A DNA stretch of 64,000 nt from Echinicola marina (GCF_020463795.1 NZ_CP080025.1:65001-129000), one strand, 5' to 3'. Positions 33,136-43,080 are shown, counted from the first letter of the stretch. Numbers and translations: made by a program. The notes: generated by a model not told the origin, from the sequence alone.

Positions 33136-34044
33136 TTAAAGTTCTACTTCCCAAATGGAAATGGTACGGTCATCACTAATAGCGATAATTTGCTGACTGT
33201 ACCTACTCCATAGTACCTTGTTTACGGATGTCCCATGCCCAGCATGCCGTGATTTATCTATCACCTTTTTCAGCTGAAAAGTAGCACTTTCCCAGAGCTT
33301 GATGGACTTGTCCATACTACAAGTTACAAAATATTTGCCATCTTCTCGAAAGTCCAAATAGTTGATCGCATACATATGCGCCACAATACTTTCCAGCTCT
33401 TGGTATAGTCCGGCATTCCAGATTTTAAGTTGCGCATCTCGCCCCCCACTTATCAAAAATTCACCATTGGGAGAATAGGACAAAGCAAAAACCGAATTTG
33501 TGTGACCATCCAATTTGACAATGGGTGAAAAATCTTTCAGATCAAAAACCTTAACCGTATTATCGCTTGCTCCCACGGCTAAATGGCCTTTTCCTTGATC
33601 AATATCCATTACACGGATATTTTTTTCTCCCAATTTAATATGCTTTATAACGGACCGTTCATTGACATCCAAGACAGTAATAATACCATCACCTGTACCA
33701 ACGAATGCCTTATCATTATAAACTTTAATATCGAATATAGATTGATCGGTGATTTTCAATGACCAAATTTCCTGATTTGTATTTAAATCAATTACATGGA
33801 CCCCTTCAAAATTATGACCAATAAAAAGCAGGTTCCGCTCCTGATCCACTTCCAAAGCATACACAGAATGGGGAAGTTTGGCGATGAGTTTCCCATCTTT
33901 GGGAGCATCAAGATCCCACTGCACGACCATCCCATCTCCAGCTCCTGTATAAAAATATCGTGGATTTTTCCCCTCGGCCAAGGCATAAATACTATCGTTG
34001 TGCCCAGTTAGGGTATATAGTTTACTTACTTGAATTTTTGACAT
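33136..34044 (-). CDS. WD40-repeat beta-propeller protein
   Basis: A 302-residue protein made up of about seven WD40 blades with no signal peptide. Repeat units end in WD-like dipeptides: GDGMVVQWD, DNTVKVFD, RDAQLKIWN, MDKSIKLWE and DRTISIWE. GH-type starts are seen in LTGHNDSIYALA and LDGHTNSVFALSY. Such propellers are protein-interaction platforms. It heads the operon WD40-DivIVA-folB-DUF4268. I start at MSKIQV because an upstream in-frame codon would only add a short non-conserved piece near the divergent gene. Confidence 0.9.
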   Translation of the reverse strand: MSKIQVSKLYTLTGHNDSIYALAEGKNPRYFYTGAGDGMVVQWDLDAPKDGKLIAKLPHSVYALEVDQERNLLFIGHNFEGVHVIDLNTNQEIWSLKITDQSIFDIKVYNDKAFVGTGDGIITVLDVNERSVIKHIKLGEKNIRVMDIDQGKGHLAVGASDNTVKVFDLKDFSPIVKLDGHTNSVFALSYSPNGEFLISGGRDAQLKIWNAGLYQELESIVAHMYAINYLDFREDGKYFVTCSMDKSIKLWESATFQLKKVIDKSRHAGHGTSVNKVLWSRYSQQIIAISDDRTISIWEVEL

Positions 34045-34083
34045 ATATTGCACTTTCAACATCTTATTCACCACACCAACTCA

Positions 34084-34713
34084 ATGCAAGCAAAAATAGA
34101 AAAAATTAACCCTTTATCGGCCTTGGCTGTCAAGAATATTGATGAACAGGAGAACAAACCTGTAGACTTCCTAAGCTTCAGGGAAAAGCTTTCTTTTGCC
34201 AATATAAGTCATCCTGAAAAAAAGAAAGAATGGAAAGGGGCAAGACTGGCCATCAAAACGGCTTTGGACACCATCAATATGAGCTACCCTGGCTTCTATA
34301 AGGATGAACACGGAAAATCCTACCCTATGGATGGATATGGAAATGTTTCCCTTACCCATACACAAGGCTTGGCCGCCGCCATATTTCATAAAGAAATGCC
34401 GGTTGGTATAGACTTGGATTATGTCAAGGAAAAAGTGGTAAGGTTAGGACCTAAATTCCTCGACCCTTCGGAAATTGAATTCCTTAATAATGACCCTGTA
34501 TTGTATACCATCGCATGGTCTGCGAAAGAATCTATTTTTAAATGTCAAGGAAGAAAAGGCATCAGCTTAAGACAACATATTCTTCTCAATCCATTCAATA
34601 TAGACGACAATATCATAAAAGGAAAAATTCACGGAACAGACTTTGCAGACCATTTCTATACGGTAAAAGTGGAAAGACAAAACGATCTGGTATTAACTTA
34701 TACTATCTGGTAA
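34084..34713 (+). CDS. 4'-phosphopantetheinyl transferase superfamily protein
   Basis: Transfers phosphopantetheine from CoA to a Ser of acyl or peptidyl carrier proteins. In this 209-residue Sfp/HetI-like protein, the metal-binding pair is in MPVGIDLDYVKEKV (GxDxE-type, here with Asp) and WSAKESIFKCQGRKG (WxxKEA-type). SLTHTQGLAAAIF supplies the usual SHS-like loop. I start at the ATG that gives MQAKIEKINPL; an upstream TTG frame would add 12 residues. It is divergent from the WD40 gene, with only 39 bp between the starts. Confidence 0.9.
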   Translation: MQAKIEKINPLSALAVKNIDEQENKPVDFLSFREKLSFANISHPEKKKEWKGARLAIKTALDTINMSYPGFYKDEHGKSYPMDGYGNVSLTHTQGLAAAIFHKEMPVGIDLDYVKEKVVRLGPKFLDPSEIEFLNNDPVLYTIAWSAKESIFKCQGRKGISLRQHILLNPFNIDDNIIKGKIHGTDFADHFYTVKVERQNDLVLTYTIW

Positions 34714-34762
34714 ATTGGTTAATTTATCCCAACTTTTTAGTAGATTAAGAAAAAGTAAGGGT

Positions 34763-35347
34763 ATGAAAAGCGTCTTAATACTGATCATTGCATTTATAGC
34801 TGCATTTTCTCCCATTCAGGCCCAACAATTAGAAATGCTTGAATTGGAAGACCTTGCATTGTCCACAATTTTCAAAATGAAAGACCACCAAAAGGACAAG
34901 GCCCTGGTATTGATATTCACCTCTAATGCCTGTCCCTATGCCAAACTTTATGAAGATCGGATCATCCAACTCCAAAAACAATTTAATGATAAGGGCATCA
35001 CCTTTGCCATGGTCAATCCCCATGCTGGTCAGTCCGAAGAGGAAAATTTTGATCAAATCCATACAAAAATCAATCAAAAAAACATCACATTCAGCTATTT
35101 ATCAGACCCAAACCAATCCCTGAACAAAGCGCTGGACGCTACAAAAATACCCGAAGTATTTGTACTTATCCCTAGCCCGACTGGTTTTGGAGTAGCCTAC
35201 CATGGCGCTATCGACAACAACCCACAAGCACCTAATAGTGTCACAAAAAAGCATCTTGAAAATGCCCTCAACCAAATACTTAAAAAAGAAAATCCTGTCC
35301 CCAACTTTGTCAGGGCCATTGGCTGCAATATCAAAATCCAAAATTAA
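34763..35347 (+). CDS. Exported thioredoxin-like (TlpA/AhpC-type) protein
   Basis: A 194-residue protein with a signal peptide (MKSVLILIIAFIAAFSPIQAQ). The mature domain is of thioredoxin fold with VLIFTSNACPYAKLYEDRI, where a single Cys stands in the place of CxxC, and ITFSYLSDPNQSLNKALDAT followed by the cis-Pro loop KIPEVFVL. This resembles periplasmic thiol-disulfide or peroxiredoxin-like proteins, although the resolving Cys is missing from the motif. I start at the ATG before the signal peptide. It follows the transferase gene by 49 nt. Confidence 0.84.
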   Translation: MKSVLILIIAFIAAFSPIQAQQLEMLELEDLALSTIFKMKDHQKDKALVLIFTSNACPYAKLYEDRIIQLQKQFNDKGITFAMVNPHAGQSEEENFDQIHTKINQKNITFSYLSDPNQSLNKALDATKIPEVFVLIPSPTGFGVAYHGAIDNNPQAPNSVTKKHLENALNQILKKENPVPNFVRAIGCNIKIQN

Positions 35348-36189
35348 TGCTCCTCAAGAATAGCCAATAACTGCCTGACCTCTTCCACCTTTTCAGGCTC
35401 ACTCAATTTTTCAAATGAGACAATTAGGTTTCTTAGGCTTCGTTTGACAATATCTACATGCCCACAAGGTTCAAAAAACTCTTCCTTGGGTTCTATTTTC
35501 AAATGCTCCAAATAATTATTGATATCTTGACGACTAAATATCAAGCCTTTATTAAAGGCATTGATATAAAAAGTAGCCTCATTAGACTTATACGTCAAGA
35601 CAAATAAATTGGGCAAATTCACGCCATAAACAGGTAAACCCAGCTTTTTGGCAACCAAATAATAGATAGAGCATAAACTGATTGGATTGCCCCTTCTGGC
35701 ATCTATTACATTGCTGATCATGCTGTTGGCAGGGGAATGGAAGTTCTTAGTGTTAGCAGAAAACTTCAATTGATTAAAAAGCACATTATTGATCAGTCGG
35801 ACCTGGTCATAGGGAGAAATATCACTTTTAAAGGAAGTCCATACTTCAAAATAAATCTGATGCATCTCTGAATTCAGTGACTCAAAATCAAGATCAGGGT
35901 ATTGATAGGTATTAATGATCCAAAGGCCCTTTAATAAATCCTTATCCTCCGAATCTCTCCAGTATTGCAATCTTTCTTTTAACAATGAAAACTGAAGTTC
36001 ATGAACCAATTCCTCGATTTCTTTCTGCAAGTCTGGATTAAAGCTACTCTCCCACTTTTCCTCCAAAAACGGAATCAAATCATTGCCCAAAGAGATGATT
36101 TTGTCCTTCACATGTTCTTTTACCTCTCTGTCTGTATCATCCAATAAGGAAACCAATGCATGCAATTCTTTTTTACTAAGCTTCTCCAT
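35344..36189 (-). CDS. SirB1-like transglutaminase-fold protein
   Basis: A 281-residue protein. The N-terminal helical region (1-85) resembles HEAT-like repeats (ELHALVSLLDDTDREVKEHV). The middle carries the SirB1/transglutaminase-like core: NMISNVIDARRGNPISLCSI, in which a Cys is near the expected site, and KKLGLPVYGVNLPNLFVLTY. In most relatives His precedes the second Phe (GHF or NHF), but here it is Leu, so the catalytic dyad appears incomplete. The C-terminus is a TPR-like helical tail. I start at the ATG rather than a GTG 6 nt upstream. The function is unknown. Confidence 0.83.
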   Translation of the reverse strand: MEKLSKKELHALVSLLDDTDREVKEHVKDKIISLGNDLIPFLEEKWESSFNPDLQKEIEELVHELQFSLLKERLQYWRDSEDKDLLKGLWIINTYQYPDLDFESLNSEMHQIYFEVWTSFKSDISPYDQVRLINNVLFNQLKFSANTKNFHSPANSMISNVIDARRGNPISLCSIYYLVAKKLGLPVYGVNLPNLFVLTYKSNEATFYINAFNKGLIFSRQDINNYLEHLKIEPKEEFFEPCGHVDIVKRSLRNLIVSFEKLSEPEKVEEVRQLLAILEEH

Positions 36190-36256
36190 AGCCACTCAAT
36201 CGTAGGAACTTATATTTCCGGGTTTCTTATACTTTTATTTACGCCCAAATTTACGA

Positions 36257-37882
36257 TCAAGTTTGAATAACTCCTACATTAAATCGCTCCGTGATGGGAG
36301 CATGATTGGCTGCATCAATCCCCCTGGATATGATCGATCTGGTATCTTCAGGATGAATCACGCCATCTACCCATAATCTAGCGGCAGCATAATAAGGACT
36401 TAATTCTTTATTATACTTATCTGTAATATCTTTTAGTAATTTAGCTTCGTCTTCGTTGGTAATTTCCTTTCCTGCCTTTTTTAAAGAGGCTACTTTAATT
36501 TGCAATAATGTCTTTGCTGCTGATACCCCACTCATCACCGCCATCTGGGCGGTAGGCCAACTAAAAATCAACCTAGGATCATAAGCTTTCCCACACATGG
36601 CGTAATTTCCCGCACCATAGGAATTTCCAATGATCAAAGTAAATTTAGGAACAACCGAATTAGCCATAGCATTGACCATCTTGGCACCATCCTTAATAAT
36701 TCCGCCATGCTCAGCCCTGCTGCCCACCATAAAACCACTCACATCCTGAATGAATAATAAAGGGATTTTTCGCTGGTTACAGTTCATGATAAATCTCGCT
36801 GCTTTATCGGCAGAATCTGAATAGATCACTCCACCCATTTGCATTTCTCCCTTTTTGGTCTTGACCATTTTTCGCTGATTTGCAATGATACCGACAGCCC
36901 AACCTTCAATTCTCGCAGTACCACAAACCAAGGTTTGCCCAAAGCCTGGTTTGTACTCCTCAAAACTTTCTGCATCTATCAGACAATCCAAAACCTCATG
37001 CATATCATAAGGTTTTACCCGATCTGTTGGAAAAAGCTGGAAAAGTTCTTCAATGGTCCTTTTAGGAGCCCTAGCAGCTATTTTATCAAAGCCTGCTTTA
37101 TCACTGGCTCCTAGCGTATTGAATATTCCCTTAATCGCATCCAGACAATCTTCATCATTTTCATATTTATTATCAGTCACTCCTGATATCTCACAATGGG
37201 TAGTGGCTCCACCTAAGGTTTCATTGTCCACGGTCTCTCCTATAGCCGCTTTCACCAAATAGGAGCCCGCTAAAAATATAGAGCCCGTTTTATCAACAAT
37301 CATCGCCTCATCAGACATAATAGGCAAATAAGCTCCTCCTGCCACACAACTTCCCATAATGGCGGCAATTTGAACAATGCCCATGGAAGACATCATGGCA
37401 TTATTTCTAAACTGTCTTCCAAAATGCTCTTTATCTGGAAAAATTTCGTTTTGCTTGGGCAAAAACACCCCCGCACTATCCACTAGATATATTATGGGCA
37501 ATCTATTCTCCATGGCTATTTCCTGAGCCCGAAGGTTCTTTTTAGCCGTCATTGGAAACCAAGCACCGGCTTTGACAGTAGCATCATTGGCCACTACCAC
37601 ACACATTCTCCCACTCACCTGCCCTATACCCGTAATGACACCAGCAGAAGGACAGCCCCCTTCTTCTTCATACATTCCATCAGCTGCCAATGTACCCACT
37701 TCCAAAAATTGGACTCCACCATCCATAAGATATGCAATTCGTTCCCTCGCCGTCATTTTTCCCTTGGCATGTTCCTTCGCTATCCGCTGCTCACCTCCCC
37801 CCTGCTTTACCTGGTTTATCTTTTCCTGCAACTCCTTCACAAAGGACATATGCATTTCCTGATTGCTATTGGTTTTATTCAT
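36257..37882 (-). CDS. Acyl-CoA carboxylase beta (carboxyltransferase) subunit
   Basis: The carboxyltransferase half of a biotin-dependent acyl-CoA carboxylase, moving CO2 from biotin to an acyl-CoA. It has 541 residues. The N-terminal half has KGKMTARERIAYLMDGG and VVANDATVKAGAWFPMTAKK, then IIYLVDSAGVFLPKQNEIFP, MGSCVAGGAYLPIMSDEA and GGATTHCEISGV. The C-terminal half has VSGFMVGSRAEHGGIIKDGA and YGAGNYAMCGKAYDPRLIFS. This pattern is closest to methylcrotonyl-CoA carboxylase beta; propionyl-CoA is the alternative. No alpha (biotin) subunit adjoins it. Confidence 0.93.
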   Translation of the reverse strand: MNKTNSNQEMHMSFVKELQEKINQVKQGGGEQRIAKEHAKGKMTARERIAYLMDGGVQFLEVGTLAADGMYEEEGGCPSAGVITGIGQVSGRMCVVVANDATVKAGAWFPMTAKKNLRAQEIAMENRLPIIYLVDSAGVFLPKQNEIFPDKEHFGRQFRNNAMMSSMGIVQIAAIMGSCVAGGAYLPIMSDEAMIVDKTGSIFLAGSYLVKAAIGETVDNETLGGATTHCEISGVTDNKYENDEDCLDAIKGIFNTLGASDKAGFDKIAARAPKRTIEELFQLFPTDRVKPYDMHEVLDCLIDAESFEEYKPGFGQTLVCGTARIEGWAVGIIANQRKMVKTKKGEMQMGGVIYSDSADKAARFIMNCNQRKIPLLFIQDVSGFMVGSRAEHGGIIKDGAKMVNAMANSVVPKFTLIIGNSYGAGNYAMCGKAYDPRLIFSWPTAQMAVMSGVSAAKTLLQIKVASLKKAGKEITNEDEAKLLKDITDKYNKELSPYYAAARLWVDGVIHPEDTRSIISRGIDAANHAPITERFNVGVIQT

Positions 37883-38006
37883 GGGTTATTATTCTGATTC
37901 AAACATTCTATATAGCGTAAAATCATCGACTGGATTTCTCAAAAGTCCCTATCTCAATATAAAAAAAAATCAAATACTTTTACGTATTCAACATCTTTGC
38001 AAAATA

Positions 38007-38031
38007 GAAAAACCGGCCATTATTGACCGGT
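38007..38031 (-). terminator. Terminator after the cell-wall amidase gene
   Basis: On the minus strand the stem ACCGGTC/GGCCGGT (7 bp, one G-T) with loop AATAAT is followed by TTTTTC, 33 nt past the amidase stop. Confidence 0.75.
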
Positions 38032-38063
38032 CTGAAAGAATTACAATAGATCGGGCATGATGA

Positions 38064-38864
38064 TCATATCGCTTCAATTTCTTGTTTATATGCTTTTATA
38101 GACCTGTAAATGGCTGAAGCCAGGTAAACCTGTCCATTTTTACTATTCAAGTACCTTTCCTCATTGGAATTGGACAAAAAGCCTGTCTCTATCAAAACAC
38201 TTGGCATGCTGGTAGTCCATAATACGTATAGTGGCAATTGTTTTACCCCTCTACTATGGCGATTGAGACGTGTTTTAAAATCACGTTCGACCTTCTGTGC
38301 CAAAGAAAGGCTATTGGCAAAATAGGCTTTTTGCATGAGGTTAAACATCATGTAGGATTCTGGGGAATTGGGTTCAAAACCTTCATAGTTTTCCTTATAG
38401 CCATCCTCCATTAAGATCACCGCATTTTCTCTCTTCACCACATCAAAATTGCGTTCAAAGTGGTTGGCGCCCATCACATAAGTTTCCGTCCCATAAGCAT
38501 TTGAGCCACTCACCGCATTGCAGTGAATAGAAACAAAAAGATCGGCTTTATTTCTATTGGCAATATTGGCCCGTTCTTTTAGCTCAATAAAAACATCTGA
38601 TTTACGGGTATAAATCACTTCTACATCTGGTAAATTCTCCTCTATATACCCCCCTACTTTAAGGGCTATGGCCAATGCAACATCTTTTTCCCTTGAGGTC
38701 CTCCCACTAGTACCAGGATCTTTTCCACCATGCCCCGCATCAATCACCACCCTTCTCAGCCTAAACTCCCGTTCCCGTTCACCTGCTGGAGAAAAGGCTG
38801 ATAGAAATGACAATAAGGTCAAGAAAGAAATTATTACAACATTTTTAGCAGTCCTTGGTTTCAT
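38064..38864 (-). CDS. N-acetylmuramoyl-L-alanine amidase
   Basis: Zinc amidase (Amidase_3 family) cutting the bond between MurNAc and L-Ala of peptidoglycan. Signal peptide: a basic start and hydrophobic stretch ending near SAFSPAGERE. The mature domain shows VVIDAGHGGKDPGTSGRTS (first Zn His), KDVALAIALKVGG (Glu), FVSIHCNAVSGS (second His) and VLIETGFLSNSNE with the catalytic Glu. At 266 residues it is an AmiA/C-type enzyme without an AMIN or SPOR domain. It acts in the periplasm. It is divergent from lptD. Confidence 0.95.
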   Translation of the reverse strand: MKPRTAKNVVIISFLTLLSFLSAFSPAGEREREFRLRRVVIDAGHGGKDPGTSGRTSREKDVALAIALKVGGYIEENLPDVEVIYTRKSDVFIELKERANIANRNKADLFVSIHCNAVSGSNAYGTETYVMGANHFERNFDVVKRENAVILMEDGYKENYEGFEPNSPESYMMFNLMQKAYFANSLSLAQKVERDFKTRLNRHSRGVKQLPLYVLWTTSMPSVLIETGFLSNSNEERYLNSKNGQVYLASAIYRSIKAYKQEIEAI

Positions 38865-38928
38865 AAAGATTAATAACGTTAACTTTACGCAAAATTTATA
38901 AATTTTTGAAGTAAATAGAAGTAAATCG

Positions 38929-41685
38929 GTGCAGAATATTAAGGTAGCTTATCTTTCCTTCATCTTAATTATAATTTCTCTACACTGCTCTTTGGCCCAA
39001 AGGACGCAAAAGAGACCTAAGGAAATAGAAATTATAGCTCCAGATCTTACGCCTATTTCTGATACCATCCCCCCCGTTTTACTGGATAGTCTCACTTTGA
39101 ATGATACTATACCTTCAGCTGACACCACAAAGGTTGTGCCCAAAGGAGATATAGAAACTACCATTAAATATGCCGCTCAAGACAGCATACTTTCGGACTT
39201 TAAAGAAAAAAAGGTTTACCTCTATAACCAAGCTTGGTTCGAATATGGCAATATCCGACTAGATGCAGATTATATAGAAATCAACTGGGAGACCAACGAA
39301 CTGTATGCCTCGGGTGTGGAAGACTCCACGGGAGCAGTACAAGGAAGTCCTTTGTTCAAAGAGGGGAATAGTACCTACGAAATCCGGAAGGATATGCGCT
39401 ACAATTTCAAAACACGGAAAGCTATCATTTCGGATGTAGTAACAGAGCAGCAGGATGGACTATTAAGGGGAGAAAAAGTCAAAAAGGACGAAGAGGGCAA
39501 TGTCTACCTTAGCCATGGTTACTATACCACTTGTAATTTAGCAGAACCTCATTGGCACATATCCTCCAATAAAATCAAATCAGTAAGCGGTAAGCAAACC
39601 ATATCAGGGCCGTTCAATTTTTACTTTAATGGAATCCCTACCCCTGCAGGCCTACCCTTTGGCTTTATTCCTAATCAAAAGGAAGAACAGGTTTCAGGGA
39701 TTATCATTCCCTCTTACGGGGAAGAAAAAAGAAGAGGTTTCTTCCTCAGGGATTTTGGCTATTATTTTGCCTTTAATGATTATATCCACTCTAGACTTAC
39801 TGGAGAAATATTTTCCAAAGGAGGTTATGGGGTAAAAGCTGCCACAGTCTATAAGAAAAGGTATCGCTTCAACGGGGGATTCAATGTGGACTTCCAACAG
39901 TTCAGAAGTCCTGAAACGGATGAAACGCCTTTGGATTACACCACATTATGGGTCAATTGGAGTCATAGTCCTGAATCTAGGGGAAATTCCAGGTTCTCTG
40001 CTTCAGTAAATGCAGGATCCACTAACTATAATAACCTGGTGGTTAATCCCAATAACTATATGAGAAATACCAACTCTGAATTCACTTCAAATATCTCCTA
40101 CAGTAAAACCTTTACGGGCACTCCTTTTAGTATGTCTGCCAATTTGAGACATTCCCAAAATGTCCGAACGGAAGAAGTGCGATTGATCCTTCCCGATATT
40201 TCGGTGAATATGAACCGTCAAACCCCATTCAGAAATTCTAGCTTTGAACCACTGAAAACGCTGAATTTTGCATGGAATTTCAATGCCCAAAACTCCATCA
40301 ACAATAAGGTAGTCCAGCAACTTGGTGTAGAACAGGAATCTTTACAAGGCGAGGTTTTGGATGAAGACACCAACCCAGACATTATCCCCTTTAATTGGGC
40401 CAATTTGCCAGAATTATTGAAACAAGCTGAAAATGGCTTCAGGCATACAGTGCCAGTATCTTCTAATTTTACCCTATTTAAATATTTCACAGGTACTGCC
40501 AGTTTCAATTATAATGAACTCTGGTATTTTGACAGGATCAATTATTTCTATAATGCTCCTGAGGAAAGAGTTGATAGGATTTTGGAAAAAGGTTTTAGTC
40601 GTGTCGGACATTATAGCACCTCCTTCAATTTGGCTACAAATATTTATGGGTTTTATACATTTGGAAATAAATCAAACCTAGAAGCCATCAGGCATCATGT
40701 GCAGCCTACCATAGGCATGTCCTTTACGCCAGATTTTTCCGATCCTAGATACGGTTACTATCAAAGTGTTCAAGTAGACGAAGAGGGAAATGAGCAATTG
40801 TACAGTCGTTTTCAAGGCTTCCTATACGGTGGAGCTCCACGGGGCGAATCAAGATCATTAAACATATCGATCAGAAACACCTTGGAAGGGAAGAAAAAGG
40901 TGGAAAATGACAGTACGGAAGCAAAAAGTGAAAAATTCCCGCTTTTGCAATCATTAAACCTTTCTACAAGCTATAACTTTGTAGCTGACTCCTTCCAGCT
41001 TGCTCCTATCAATATGAGCACGAGAACCTCTTTCTTCGACAATAAAATTTCGGTAGCACTTTCAGCCACCCTTAACCCTTATGCCACTAAAGCATATACA
41101 GACAGTGACGGCAATACCTATTTCCGTAAAATCAATGAATATGCATGGAATAATGGCCAAGGAATCGGATCTATCAGTAGGGCTAACTTAAACCTTAACG
41201 GTAGTTATAATCCAAGAGGGGCAGAAAAAACCCCAGCAGATACTAGGGAAGAGTTGACCAATGATTTTCTTGAACAAGGGGGACAGCTGAATGACTTTGT
41301 TGAGAACGAAATTAACAGGATCGCCAATGACCCCAGCCAGTATATTGATTGGAGTATTCCATGGAACATTAATTACAGCTATAACCTTAGCTATAGCAAA
41401 AGCGACAGAACTGGAAAAACCAACATCACCCAAGCCATCAACTTGTCTGGCGATGTCAGCTTTTCTGAAAAATGGAAAGTAAATTTCAATACAGGCTATG
41501 ATATTTCCACCAGCAAAATCACGCAATCCATGATTGGAATCGCAAGGGATCTTCACTGCTGGCAGATGAATGTAAGCTGGATTCCTTTTGGTACATTTAC
41601 CAGCTATAGCATAGATATCAGGGTCAAAGCTAGCATTCTCCAAGACTTGAAAGTCTCAAGAAGGAGGTCCTTCTTTGACAGATAA
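38929..41685 (+). CDS. lptD: LptD-like LPS assembly outer-membrane protein
   Basis: A 918-residue protein that inserts lipopolysaccharide into the outer leaflet of the outer membrane. The signal peptide is AYLSFILIIISLHCSLAQ. The N-terminal periplasmic OstA/beta-jellyroll region (about 75-230) contains YLYNQAWFEYGNIRLDADYI and LYASGVEDSTG. The rest is a long beta barrel with alternating aromatic strands, such as FNGGFNVDFQQF, ending SILQDLKVSRRRSFFDR. Bacteroidota LptD is of this size and lacks strong similarity to E. coli. The start is GTG, with a downstream signal sequence supporting it. Confidence 0.88.
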   Translation: MQNIKVAYLSFILIIISLHCSLAQRTQKRPKEIEIIAPDLTPISDTIPPVLLDSLTLNDTIPSADTTKVVPKGDIETTIKYAAQDSILSDFKEKKVYLYNQAWFEYGNIRLDADYIEINWETNELYASGVEDSTGAVQGSPLFKEGNSTYEIRKDMRYNFKTRKAIISDVVTEQQDGLLRGEKVKKDEEGNVYLSHGYYTTCNLAEPHWHISSNKIKSVSGKQTISGPFNFYFNGIPTPAGLPFGFIPNQKEEQVSGIIIPSYGEEKRRGFFLRDFGYYFAFNDYIHSRLTGEIFSKGGYGVKAATVYKKRYRFNGGFNVDFQQFRSPETDETPLDYTTLWVNWSHSPESRGNSRFSASVNAGSTNYNNLVVNPNNYMRNTNSEFTSNISYSKTFTGTPFSMSANLRHSQNVRTEEVRLILPDISVNMNRQTPFRNSSFEPLKTLNFAWNFNAQNSINNKVVQQLGVEQESLQGEVLDEDTNPDIIPFNWANLPELLKQAENGFRHTVPVSSNFTLFKYFTGTASFNYNELWYFDRINYFYNAPEERVDRILEKGFSRVGHYSTSFNLATNIYGFYTFGNKSNLEAIRHHVQPTIGMSFTPDFSDPRYGYYQSVQVDEEGNEQLYSRFQGFLYGGAPRGESRSLNISIRNTLEGKKKVENDSTEAKSEKFPLLQSLNLSTSYNFVADSFQLAPINMSTRTSFFDNKISVALSATLNPYATKAYTDSDGNTYFRKINEYAWNNGQGIGSISRANLNLNGSYNPRGAEKTPADTREELTNDFLEQGGQLNDFVENEINRIANDPSQYIDWSIPWNINYSYNLSYSKSDRTGKTNITQAINLSGDVSFSEKWKVNFNTGYDISTSKITQSMIGIARDLHCWQMNVSWIPFGTFTSYSIDIRVKASILQDLKVSRRRSFFDR

Positions 41686-41701
41686 ACAATTAAATATTAG
41701 C

Positions 41702-42919
41702 TTAAATCTTTGCCCTACTGAGTGGCATGGTCATACATCTTGGACCACCTAGACCTCTTGAAAGTTCTGAAGAGGGAATATCCAATACTTCCACCCCTGC
41801 ATCCCTCAAAGCCCTATTGGTATGCTTATTCCGTCTGTAGGAAATCACTTTTCTAGGCCCAATAGCAAAGACATTGGCCCCATCATACCACTGTTCGCGC
41901 AAAGCATAATCCTTATTGCCATTGCCCATATGGATGATCTCCAAATAAGGGATTTCTTTCTCCAAAACTGTCAGTAAAGATTCTTTTAAAACGGTTCGCT
42001 TTATATGTACCTGATCCCCATCATTACTTTTCAATGTATACAAGGAAGTCTTAAGAACTGCTTCCAACGCATCTGGATAAGTAAGCACCAGGTTTTCATC
42101 CAAAACTGTAAACACAGTGTCCAAATGCATAAAATTTCTCTGTTTAGGGAGATGCACCTCATAGACTCTTTCCACTGTTCCTTCTGCCAAAAGAGACTTC
42201 GCAACATGGTAAATGGCTTTCTCATCCGTTCGTTCAGAGTTACCTATGGCCACCGCTTTTTTGGACAAAACAATCACGTCCCCCCCCTCAATACAAGCCG
42301 GGGTATTATGTCCATCAATAGGATAAACCTTATTGACTTTATCTTTAAACTCGGGGTGATTTTCAAAAATCGCCCTAATGACATTGGCCTCCCTCTGCCT
42401 GCCTTCCATTTTCATACTTGAAAAAATCATTCCTCCGGGTGTCAAAGCGGCAGGGTCACGCTGGAAATATAGATTTGGACATGGTGGAATAATAAAGGCA
42501 AAATCCATCAAGTCCTCTAAAGGTAATTTGGTAATTTTTCTTTTGAGCTCATGAACTTTGATCCCTGCTATGAGGGCCGTGGCACATTCAGACGTAGAAA
42601 GCCTACCTAAAATACTTTCCGTATACTGCGAGAGTCTGGAAAAACCCAAAGCTTCCTCCATCATATTAAACAGGACCTTTTCATCAGCCATGGTCTCCAT
42701 CAAAAGCTCATGAAGTCCTAAAACCTTTGCCCCGGTAGTTTGCTTAATTACATTGGTAAAATAATCATGCTCTAATTGCATGGCCTCTAAATAGGGCACA
42801 TCCTCAAATAATAACAATTCCTTATTATAGGGGGTCAACCTATCTATTTCCTTGCCTGGCCTGTGCATCAAGACAGCCTTCAAAGTACCAAATTCTGAAT
42901 TTATTCTTAAATCAATCAT
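41702..42919 (-). CDS. arcA: Arginine deiminase
   Basis: Hydrolyses arginine to citrulline and ammonia. The 405-residue chain has the guanidino-group-modifying fold: MHRPGKEIDRLTPYN near the start, YFQRDPAALTPGGMIF near 150 (Asp and catalytic neighbours), ACIEGGDVIVLSKKAVAIG with the Glu/Asp pair, HLDTVFTVL with the His, and GLGGPRCMTMPLSR with the nucleophilic Cys near the C-terminus. The other pathway genes (arcB, arcC) are not adjacent, so this may serve nitrogen release rather than fermentation. Confidence 0.93.
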   Translation of the reverse strand: MIDLRINSEFGTLKAVLMHRPGKEIDRLTPYNKELLLFEDVPYLEAMQLEHDYFTNVIKQTTGAKVLGLHELLMETMADEKVLFNMMEEALGFSRLSQYTESILGRLSTSECATALIAGIKVHELKRKITKLPLEDLMDFAFIIPPCPNLYFQRDPAALTPGGMIFSSMKMEGRQREANVIRAIFENHPEFKDKVNKVYPIDGHNTPACIEGGDVIVLSKKAVAIGNSERTDEKAIYHVAKSLLAEGTVERVYEVHLPKQRNFMHLDTVFTVLDENLVLTYPDALEAVLKTSLYTLKSNDGDQVHIKRTVLKESLLTVLEKEIPYLEIIHMGNGNKDYALREQWYDGANVFAIGPRKVISYRRNKHTNRALRDAGVEVLDIPSSELSRGLGGPRCMTMPLSRAKI

Positions 42920-43080
42920 TTCAAAACGCGCTTATTATAAATCAATTAATAATATAACACACGTTTTAATATAATCGAAACAATAAACACTTATTCTTAG
43001 TGATACTGCAACCAAAGTCTGTGAAAAAACCGGATAACTAAAAACAATACAAGCAACATTCCAAATTAAATAAACATAAA

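Noticed and set aside
41188-41643. 151-codon minus-strand frame
   Set aside because: Antisense to the LptD beta barrel, with no start context or recognisable motif.
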